NCBI RefSeq assembly: GCF_016859285.1
Contig: NC_053418.1
Coordinates: 2,014,001 to 2,078,000, forward strand
Length of the DNA: 64,000 bases
DNA from: Xiphias gladius
Lineage: Eukaryota > Chordata > Actinopteri > Istiophoriformes > Xiphiidae
Direction: 5' to 3'
Part shown: positions 1-8,900 of the stretch, piece after piece
How positions within the stretch are numbered: the stretch's first letter is position 1
How the letters are laid out: each line of letters opens with the position of its first letter
Position numbers and translations under genes: made by a program
The notes under the pieces: generated by a model
What the model saw: only the letters and a program-made list of their open reading frames with translations
Told to the model about the DNA's origin: nothing
Database searches by the model: none

Positions 1-95
1 GGTGTTTACCTGCAGTACAGGCGACATGAATGAGAAACATGAAATTTACCAACGAGACCTAAATGGCGTTCGTGGTTCACCCTCTGTCTCCGCAG

Positions 96-356
96 GCGAG
101 AACTACTGGGTGTTCGACGCTGAGATGCAGATCAGAGGGCCGGAGTCCATCAGGGCTTTGGGTCTGTCGGTGTCCGGGATCCAGGCGGCACTGCGCTGGG
201 GCCACGACGCCAACTACAACACCTACTTCTTCAAGTCAGGCAGCTACTGGAGGTTTAGCCCCCTGGAGAACCGAGTCGAGTCCGTCTACCCACGCAGCAT
301 GCAGGACTGGAGCGGCATCCCCGCCGACGTGGACGCCGCTTTCAGGGACATCTACG
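96..356 (+). CDS. mmp11: mmp11 penultimate coding exon
   Basis: The exon follows a CTCCGCAG acceptor and ends at a GTACGG donor after DIYG. It encodes about 87 residues of the hemopexin domain, from GENYWVFDAE to AAFRDIY(G). It begins and ends inside Gly codons. Confidence 0.92.
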
Positions 357-1556
357 GTACGGTCCAAAAAACCAAAGCTCAACCAGTTAACAGAGTTTAA
401 AAAGTTAGTATGTTAGTTACGATGGGATTCCAATACGCCAAGACCAAGGGTTTTTACGATGAAGCCGCGGATTCGTCAGTTCTGGAAATCAGCGCAATTT
501 GTTTTTTATAACCCTTACTGAATATTTAAACCCACACACTGCTTTGACTGCACAGACACATTTAGTAACAGTCGGTTTGCAACCTCGCAATCGCAAGAAC
601 AATGGCGATTCAACCAGTTCCCGCAATATGTGCGAGATCTTGCCATTTCTTTCAAGTCCGTCGAATTTTTCGATGAATGAACGGTCAGAATGGAAGGATG
701 CTAAAACCAAACGTAAGAAACGGCGCGGTTCTCAGCATAAAGACAAAAGTTTTCAAACCAACGTCAGACTAAAACCAAATCTCGTGCTAACGGGACAATG
801 GCGAGGAGGTTCTGGTTTTCCCAGCAGTTCTCAGGCAGAGCTTGCTCCAACCAAGCTCAGACTGACTCTTCTTTAAAGTAACAAAATTGAATAACCACGT
901 TCAGCTCTGGGGGCTCCTGAGAGCCACCGGCAGGACGGGACTCAAACGAAGTGGCCTATACGCGCGCAGGTGTTTCGCGTCGACGCTAGTTCGTAAATCG
1001 GGGGGGTCTGCTATGTAGCCTTGTGACCAACCACCAGTCTCCCCGCGAATTCCGTCCGACGATACTGTTGAAGTGAAACGGGAATATCAGGGAATATTTC
1101 CATGAATTAATTGACGGCAGTGAAATCCGGGTTCCCGCGGTTCTCGTGCCTCACGACGCGAGACCGACTCGTCTCTGCGACGAAACGAACGCGGCAAAAA
1201 GGACGCGGGCGCGCGCCGAGACCCCGCGCGGGCGTTTGGCCGCAGGTGACACTGACGTCGTGGCTTGGCCTTCGGTTACCATGGTTACGCTGTCCCGGTC
1301 ACCTGTCTGCGCGTGAACGGCGCATCCCGGGCAGTTTATTCTCACCGGAACCAGAGTGCGAACCGAGTTCTTTAAACCGGTGCTGTTTTGTTTTGTTTAT
1401 TTTAATTTTAATTAATTTGATTTGAATCCTTTTTCAGGCTACGCTCACTTCATCCGAGGGCGGCAGTACTGGAAATTCGATCCGGTCGGCATGAACTCTT
1501 TGGAGGGATACCCCCGCTACGTCGGCGTGGATTTTTTCGGCTGTAGAAACCTGTGA
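96..1556 (+). CDS. mmp11: mmp11 (stromelysin-3), last two coding exons, partial gene
   Basis: This is the 3' end of a secreted zinc endopeptidase gene; only the C-terminal hemopexin-like domain is in the window, so the signal peptide, prodomain, furin site and catalytic HExxH region lie to the left. The two exons (96-356 and 1438-1556) join in phase through a split Gly codon. Visible hemopexin blades include YWVFDAE, YFFKSGSYWRF and the last blade AHFIRGGQYWKFDP, ending at DFFGC, whose Cys is the conserved partner in the hemopexin disulfide, followed by RNL and a TGA stop. The tail closely follows the known vertebrate MMP11 end (YWKFDP..LEG.PR.VG.DFFGC). Neighbouring derl3 and smarcb1 support MMP11 over other MMPs. 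The hemopexin domain serves substrate and partner recognition in the extracellular matrix. Family assignment is firm; the a/b paralogue cannot be decided. Confidence 0.93.
357..1437 (+). other. mmp11 last intron, with CpG-rich stretch
   Basis: This is a 1081 bp GT-AG intron. Its right half (about 950-1345) is unusually rich in CpG, with runs such as GCGGGCGCGCGCCGAG and a CRE-like TGACGTCG. No coding exon was recognised in it; the open frames here are explained by GC-rich composition. Confidence 0.6.
1438..1556 (+). CDS. mmp11: mmp11 terminal coding exon
   Basis: The acceptor TTTTTCAG precedes GCTACGCTCAC. The exon encodes (G)YAHFIRGGQYWKFDP through DFFGCRNL and stops at TGA 1554-1556. The split Gly codon matches the donor at 356/357. 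Confidence 0.92.
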
Positions 1557-3159
1557 GTCTTGAACTGTGGAGAATCAGATCAACGAGTTGTTTTGGTTTG
1601 TTTTTTTTTCTGGTTTTTCTTTTCTTTTTTTTTGACGATGAAGAGGAGTGTTTGGAACAAAGACATTTCTATGTTCATACCACGGATTCCAGGGGGTGAG
1701 ACGATCTCCTTTCGGATCCGTTTATGCTTTACTCCATTTATTGATACTCAGACCAGTTATAGGTTCTTCTCAGGAAAACGTTCCCTCAGACTTGGCGCCT
1801 CCCGTGCAGCTATGCTCATATTTATTTTGCACATTTTTGTCACCGTGACGCTGAGATCTGGGCCCCCGTACCGGTACCGATGTGGACTACGCCGTTCTCA
1901 CCTCCTTTCTTCCGAGCCTGGCCATCGAGATTCCGGACCGATCCGGGGTCGCAGACAGAACCGGCGCAGACTCGTCCCACTCCCCGCGGCGGATCCGTTT
2001 CGTTTGTTTCGCCACGGGTGGCACCGGACCCTCTGAGGGGTGGCACCGGACCTGAAGCCGCAGCGGGCGGGTCTGCACATCCGCCGCGTTGTAAAGCCGC
2101 AGCGCGGGGCCCTGACATCCAGCAACGTGTCCCACCAACACTTTGCTCTTTTAGGGGTGCGATCACACCCTGCCGACCGGACTCGCGCCGACCACGAATC
2201 GGACCAAAACCCAAACCAGAGGCAGAGCTCTGGGAACCGGTGGCGGACCGGTTTGTGCGCCCGCGCCCGCACCGGCTTCCAGACCGGCCTGGGCTTTCTT
2301 CCCCCCAGAGCGAGTCTCTCGGGCATCAGCTCGCCCTCATCCCGCGTGGCCTCACCGAGGTTTCCAACCGAATGCGGTGCAAACTTTGACAGAAAAAAAA
2401 AAGTCTGCGGAGGAAAATGAAAAAATTACCGCGCGTTCCCGTCCGAGTGCTGCTCGTGCGCAGTAGCGGCAGTTGTCCGGTCCGGGTGCCCGAGGAAGAG
2501 CGGACGACAGGTGGGTTCGTCCCACGTGTTGACGTGAAGAAGGTCCCGGTCTCCTCATCGCACCAGCCGGATCTGAGGGGTTCGGGTTTTTTTCCCACTG
2601 CACCTGGTCGCGTGGATGTCAAAGCACTTATAACTCCGCACGAGCCCGAGCCACCGACTCCCGGCAAACGGTCCCGGCAGCGACGGGGCTTTAACGAGTC
2701 CAGGTGTATTTTACTTTACCAGACGCTCAAGATTTCAGTAGGTAGGGACGTGATTTGGGCCTGATGCCCTTTCTGACGTCTCCGCTCGTGCAGCCCCTCG
2801 GGCCGCGCGTCGCGTCACCCGCTTCTCCCGCCCGCGACGCTGGGGCCGCGAAGCAAGTCTGGGATCGTGCGGCGAGGGGAGACGGAGCGAACGCCGGGGT
2901 TCGATGGCGCCCTTCCGGCGGGAGGGTGCGAGAGGCCCCGGGGGGCCGTCGCCCTCCCCGCGGCCCGCGGCGCCTGTGCGGGGCAGGACAAGCTCGGCGG
3001 CGCCACCTAGAGGGCAACGCCGGCGCCCTGCAGGAGGGGCGGCATGTTTCCCCAGACCATGTCCTCGATGAAGTCGCTGCTTATCCCCGACGTGGTGCTC
3101 GACCTGGACTTTGACTTTGACCCTGTTGTTGCCTTTCGGGCCGTTTTACTGGATTACCA

Positions 3160-4345
3160 GACCAAGATAACTAAGTACAGTAAAAGTACAGTAAAGTAAC
3201 TAAGTACAATTACAAGAAAGATTTTGAGGTACTTGTACTCTGAGCATTTCCATTTTCTGCGTCTTTATACCTCTACTCGACTCCATTTCAGAGACTAATA
3301 CCGTAGGGCCGGAACTGACTCTTATTGTTTAGTCGATTAATCTGCCGATTAATTTTTTTTTTCCGATGAATCGTTTCGTCTGGGTAGCGAGCGCTCGTCG
3401 AGACCGAGGCGGCAACTTCGGATCTCTCGCTCCGTCTGACCAATGGTCCAGGGTCCGCGGAAATTCAGTTTCTATCGTCACGTGTGACGATGAGAAGCTA
3501 GAGAACCAAAAATATTCGGACATTTTTGGTGAAGAATCGACCGAAATGGTTACTCGACTGTCAAAATGCTCGCCGACTGATTTTCTGCCCGTCGACCAAT
3601 TGCTGCAGCTCCAGCACATTTATTTTTGACAACTACGGTTGATCATCGCTTTTAAGATTAAGAAAACCAAATACAAAATATTGTTAAAGTTCCAGACTCA
3701 TACTACACACTAACTGTGTGCGGTATGTGCTACACACTAATCAGCATAGTTCGCTGTTGTTGCCGCTGGTGTACAACAGGAAACGGGACTTGTTTGTAGA
3801 GTGCGTACTTTCTGGTTTGAGTATACTTGAGTACACTACGTAGTAGCGGTAGTGTGTGGTACGGGTTCGGGACGCAGTTTGAACCCTTTTGGTTCGGGAC
3901 CTCTTTCTTGCTGGGGCTCCGTGTTTCAGATGGGTCGTTGGCAGTTCCAGCTCAAACGGGTTTAAATGATCCAGTATTTCATGAAAAGGATCGAAAATCC
4001 CTAGAATTTAGATCATTTGTGTAGCGGAACTTCATTTGTTTTTTTTTTGTTTTCTTTAATCGCTCTTCTCCTGTTAATCACCTCACGACGCTTCGGATTC
4101 CTCTGCTGAACGAACTAAAAACCAGCTCCACCGTGAGCAGCTGCACCGGGAAAATGCCGCCGACACACGGACCCATCAGTATTAGCCAACCGATCGTTTC
4201 ACACACGACCGTAGATCCGTCACAGGGGGGCGTTTTACCACAGAACAAGTACTTTTACTCCTGTTTTGTAGGATTTTGAATCAGGACTTCTGCTTGTTGC
4301 TATCGATTCTTTTACTCGAGTGAAGGACCCGAACGCTTCCTCCAG
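3160..4345. repeat. TACTT-rich percomorph interspersed repeat, interrupted by a MITE
   Basis: The left part reads AAGTACAGTAAAAGTAC, then GATTTTGAGGTACTTGTAC and CATTTCAGAG. The middle resumes at 3616 with CATTTATTTTTGACAACT. The far end, AGTACTTTTACTCCTG through GGATTTTGAATCAGGAC, lies at 4228-4300. This order matches a repeat family common in spiny-rayed fish, in degenerate form. A hAT-type MITE (3304-3613) splits it. Confidence 0.55.
3304..3613. mobile_element. hAT-type MITE, diverged copy
   Basis: The left end TAGGGCCGGAACTGACTC and right end GACCAATTGCTGCAGCTCCA are imperfect inverted repeats. Sub-terminal TTTAGTCGATTAATCTGCCG is the family signature. About 310 bp, no coding capacity. 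No clear target duplication survives. It lies inside the TACTT-rich repeat. Confidence 0.65.
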
Positions 4346-4832
4346 CCCTGCTGGATAACGGAAGGATCTCATGGACCTCAAAGTCTCCCATGGCGACCTC
4401 TCCGTGGGTCAGGGCGGCCCGGGTCGAGGTCCGCCTTCCCCGCTCATCTGCCAGTTTCCTCTGCTGCGGCGCTCGACATGTGAAGGCCCCCCGTGTTCAG
4501 CAGACCTCAGTTTTTCAGTGCGGGACACTGACGAGTCATTCCGGTTTTCATCCTCCGGACTTTGTTGTTTCTTCACAGTCTGTCGCTTTCGTCGTTTGAG
4601 TCTTTTCTACATCTCGTTTCGAGTGTTAACCAGTGAACTCTGGCTGCTTTGGAAAAATATTTATATGCATTCAACTTTAGCAAAGGTTTCTTGTACATAC
4701 ATGTCTTTGATTATTATTTTTTTTTACTCATACGTAGCCTATACCATGTACATTGAAATGTATGAACTGCATATTGTTTCCCTCTAATGAAACCATAACC
4801 TTTTTACCAAACTCTGCTGCCTTCGGGAGGAG

Positions 4833-4838
4833 ATTAAA
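4833..4838 (+). terminator. Candidate mmp11 poly(A) signal
   Basis: An ATTAAA hexamer ends an AT-rich, UTR-like block 3.3 kb after the mmp11 stop. This is an inference from position and composition only; an earlier site is possible. Confidence 0.25.
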
Positions 4839-5720
4839 GCTGATTCGCCACAGAAAACTAACGACATATTTACACTCCATTAAAATTTGTATCAAAAAGT
4901 ACGTTTTTTAATGCTTTTTTTTTTGGTTTTTTAACCTGTTGTGAATGGTGAAATAAATTTCCTCTTTTTTTAAAAAAAATCTAAATGTCAAGTTCTTGAA
5001 TAATTTGCTGCACTTCAGTCTTTGTGGTGAATAAGAGAAAAATGTTATGTTAAAAAAAAAAAACAATAAACCAACAAACACATTGTATGAATTTAACTGA
5101 GAAATAAGTTCACTCTCCAGCCACTTCTGAATAATCTTCCAAACGTTACTAATCGATGTCAGTTGTTGTACAACTGAAAACGTCATCAGAAATTAGCCAC
5201 GTTTCAAATATTTGGAATTTGGCAGAAAAAAAAAAAACAACAACAAAAAACAAAAACAAAAACGTGATATTTGATTTTACAGAACGATGTCGTCGCATGT
5301 CTCAAAAAAACTGTTCTACAACATGTTTTTGCTGCTGAAGTTCAACATTTTATAGACTGACTCATTGAGGATTTAACAAATACATAGATATAAATATAGA
5401 TGATTATTTATTGATAAACCCAGCATAAGAATTCTAAGTAATTTTTTCAAAAACCGATAATTTTGTAAATTAATTCTCGCACAATATTAGTTGAAATAGC
5501 GGTTGTCTTATTTTTTTAAAATCTCATTGTATTCTGTCACTGTTCGTCAGCTATGTGACCTTTTGTATCTTTATTCCACAAACTGAATCCGGCTGAGATC
5601 AGGGGCAAAGTTAGTGTCTGTTCAAAAAGACGAAGAGATCAAAACAGTGGAGTTGCCAGGGAAAAAAAAAATGCATGAATTATATTTCTGCTTTCCTTAA
5701 AAGTGACTGTAATGAGTTAA

Positions 5721-5727
5721 TGGTTGA

Positions 5728-5768
<41 letters not shown>

Positions 5769-5860
5769 GTGGATGGTGTTAATTGACGAGGGAATCCGAT
5801 TGGCCGGTGCAGGGAGGGGAGGAGGGGCGGGGCCTGTGCTGCTCATTCAGTGGGTAAATC
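5721..5860 (+). promoter_or_regulatory. derl3 proximal promoter / 5' UTR
   Basis: Immediately upstream of the derl3 ATG lie a (GT)17 tract (5732-5766), a reverse CCAAT box (ATTGG in CCGATTGGCCGG, about 5798), and a GC box GGGGCGGGG (5824-5832). TTGACGAGG near 5782 is one base off the XBP1/ATF6-type UPRE core TGACGTGG. Derlins are known unfolded-protein-response targets, but an exact ERSE (CCAAT-N9-CCACG) was not found. No clear TATA box was seen. Confidence 0.5.
5732..5766. repeat. (GT)17 microsatellite
   Basis: An uninterrupted GT dinucleotide run about 100 bp upstream of the derl3 start codon. Confidence 0.97.
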
Positions 5861-5980
5861 ATGGTTGACAGTGAGGCAGCAGCAGCAGCGATGGCTCACA
5901 GCTTCACCCAGGAGTATTTTCAGATCCCCGTGGTGACCCGAGCGTATACGACCGCCTGCGTCCTCACCACCGCTGCCGTG
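5861..5980 (+). CDS. derl3: derl3 coding exon 1, two possible starts
   Basis: Usual family start is [13 protein letters not shown] at 5891. An in-frame upstream ATG at 5861, just after an in-frame TAA (5855-5857), would add [10 protein letters not shown]. Both ATGs have a purine at -3 and G at +4. The donor GTAAGA follows TTAAV at 5981, phase 0. Confidence 0.88.
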
Positions 5981-8900
5981 GTAAGAAACAGCAACAGCAA
6001 CAGCAACTCAGCGACAGTCAGGAAAGCAACAGGGGGGGTTTCAAACTCTGACCTCCGGGCTGAGATTGGACAGAAAACATACACTAATGTCAGGGAAATT
6101 CACGGTCTAATGTTACTTAAGAACTGAATTATGAACTTTTAAGACTGCATGTAATTCCAGACACGTTGGTGAGGGGTGAGCTGCATTCGGTTTTTTGTCA
6201 GGTGTCGCTTGTTTCGCCTACAGAGAGAGTAAGTGTGTCTTTCACCCAGAAAAGGCAAGATTCAGTCTGAGTCTGTGGGGCTTTCGAAAACGACGCAAAC
6301 AAGCCGGACCGCTTCAAAATTTGAACTCGTGAGGTGTTGCAAGGGAGCTGCAGATGAGGCCGAAGCAGGTAGGGAGATGGAGCCTCAGAGTACGGACAGG
6401 AAACGGAAGCGGTAACTGAAGTGTAGGCAGCTAAAGGGAGCTGAAGCGTCATTTTAAGTCCGAGCAATGAAAGGAGCGGAAGCGTCAGATTCGAGGTCAC
6501 GCGCTGGGCCGAAGTTGAGGTAAAAGCGCCGAACGCGTGCGGGTTCGCCGATCGACGCGCGATCGCACCGGTCGCAGTGAGAGGAGAGCAGCTGGGTTTG
6601 GAGGTGAGGTAAATATTCCAGTTGTGTGTGTCTCGCCACTGTGGATGCGTCACATCTGGCAAAGCAACACGTCAAATGTCCACAACATAAAGACTTCCCA
6701 CGCGTGTCCTGGTACGTCACCTGCCGGTTAACCTCAACCTTTTTTTTTTTTTTTTTTAGCAACTTGAGGTCATCACCCCCTTCCAGCTCTACTTCAACCC
6801 CGACCTCATCATCAGAAGATACCAGGTAACAGTTATCAACCATTTTAATAAAACCTCAAACATGCCCAGAAGGCACATCATCATATTTACCCTCGTTTTG
6901 TTTTCTCTCTCTCGCTTTCTCTCAGGTATGGCGTCTGATAACCAGCTTCCTCTTCTTCGGCTCTCTTGGATTCAGTTTCGTGTTCAACATCATCTTTCTG
7001 TATCTTTTATCGCGGCGGTTCCTCGGATCAAACGCAGGATGAGTATCTGGGTTTATGTACAAAAACACAGCAGAGTCCTTAACCGAAAGCAAGCTATCGA
7101 TACTGCCGGATGCTGGAGGAGGGCTGTTTCCGGGGACGGACGGCAGATTTTGTTTTCATGTTCCTGTTTGGAGGAATCGTCATGACTGTATCCTTTTTAG
7201 ACGCTTAGCGCAGGAACAAGGCGCGAATCCCCGAGTCCTACCGCAGCGATGCTTAAACTACCGCCGTTGTTTAACCCCATCGGGTATTTCCTTAAAGGGT
7301 CGGTTTGAACGAATGACAGAAAGACAGCTTCTCACTTGGATCGGGTTCGGTTTCATCATCTCTGACCGCGGTCGAGCGTTTAACGAGACACCGCAGACCC
7401 GAGCAGCCTGCACCCGCATGGGGACGCAGCCTGTGGACTTAGATGCCGCACAGGACCCGCTGACTTCTGGGGCTCTTGTGGCGTTTCATTTGGTCGTTGT
7501 GGCAGCAGGGGGGCTGAAAGTAGGCAAAACCAGCCGCCGTAGGTGCAGCCTGTCTCTTTCTGATGACGCTCAGCAGTTTGTGGCCAGAAGCTCCTGTTCA
7601 CATTCCAGGTTAATGATACGGTCCTGGGTCTGTCTACTGCAGACGTCCCCTCCGGGCCGCCGTGAAACAGTCGGTGTGCGTGTTTGCGGGTTCCTTTCTG
7701 CAGCCGTGTTATATTCCACAGACGGTTTTAAATGCAGGTACACGGGGACTAATTCTGCTGTAATGTCAGGGTGGTGCAGTGTCGAGTGCGCTATCAGGAT
7801 AGAACCGTGCCCGAGCTGAAATGACAGGAATGTCAAAGGTTGGCTTTTTCGGTAAACAATAACAGCAGCTCTGACAGAATGTCTGCCGGTGCTTTAGAAG
7901 AGCTTGTCTCCTACTAATGTCTAAGACGCTACGTTTTAGGACTTCAGTCTAGCAAGTACTCACACCTGAGGGAACTGCATCGTGTCATTAAGTACATAGG
8001 GATTCATGTCCGGTACTTTACACGTCGGTGTTAAGCTCTGTGACATTCTCTGGAGGCAGCTTTTTTTTCGGACTATCATGGAAAACAGTGCAGTACGTGC
8101 GTGGAGGCCCACTCCCGCCAGACAAAAAAAATGAACACGACGATGAAATTTTACGACCGAGAAGAATAGTCATGGCAGATCCAAAATGGTGAGACATTAA
8201 GTCGGAAGAATGTGATAATTATAAGACGCGTCAAAGCTCGACGTCTCTTCTCAAAATGATGACAGATGATAAATGTACAACAACTTCGCCTCAGTGAATT
8301 AAAATTTTGACTCAATGTTTCAAGGTTTTGACTAAACAAGCCCCGATAAGTGGAGGTTTAGAGACATGGGTCATGATTTTGGGATAAGTCCAATTTAGAC
8401 TTTTCTACTCAAAATTATCATGTTACGTCAATAAGTCAGAAGTTCAACTTAATAGGTCACAATTCTGCCCTTGTAACTGAGAATTCTGACTAAATATATC
8501 ATAAGTCAATATGTAATATTCTTATTATTTAATCACTCTGACTAAGTCCAACTTCAAGTGAGAAGTTTTAATCTAACTGAGTAAAAATACTCGCGTTAAG
8601 TCAAAGTTATAAGATACAAAGTCGTAATTACGAGGAGTCGAATTTTGACCTTTCTACTCAAAATGAGGGCAGTTGGTCAATAAATACATTACAACTAGAC
8701 TTCATATGTTAGTAAGTCAAAATTTTGACTGAATAAATCAACACGTAATAATCTTGTTTTATCATTTCAAGTCCAACTTTAAGTCAAATGTGTTATCGAG
8801 CTGATTCAGATTTCAGAATTAAAGTAGTAACTAAATGTGTGACTTCAGTCAAAACTATGAAATTTTGATGTAATAGTTTGAACCTTTTTACCTGGTATCT

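Larger units (their letters stand above)
1557..5720. other. mmp11 3' UTR / mmp11-derl3 intergenic region
   Basis: No conserved gene was recognised. The region starts as presumed mmp11 3' UTR. CpG-rich blocks lie at about 1850-2690 and 2790-3050, followed by a TACTT-rich interspersed repeat (about 3160-4345) interrupted by a MITE. An AT-rich stretch follows (4600-5700) containing ATTAAA at 4833-4838, a candidate mmp11 polyadenylation signal. CHCHD10, which sits beside MMP11 in human, was looked for and not seen. Confidence 0.5.

Noticed and set aside
1880..2389. 169-codon frame and overlapping frames downstream of mmp11
   Set aside because: All six frames are long here because the DNA is GC-rich. 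The product is low-complexity Arg/Pro/Gly without homology that I can recognise.
2727..3017. Arg-rich 96-codon frame on the - strand
   Set aside because: Composition-driven; the opposite strand is equally open over the same CpG-rich block.
3329..3619. Open frames on both strands at 3329-3629
   Set aside because: They lie wholly within the MITE 3304-3613 and reflect its inverted-repeat sequence.
1557..5860. Search for CHCHD10, the human neighbour of MMP11
   Set aside because: No CX9C twin motif or Ala-rich leader was found in any frame between mmp11 and derl3.
5861..6127. 88-codon frame continuing past derl3 exon 1
   Set aside because: The frame beyond 5980 is intron read-through; the GTAAGA donor and the in-phase exon 2 give the conserved Derlin sequence.
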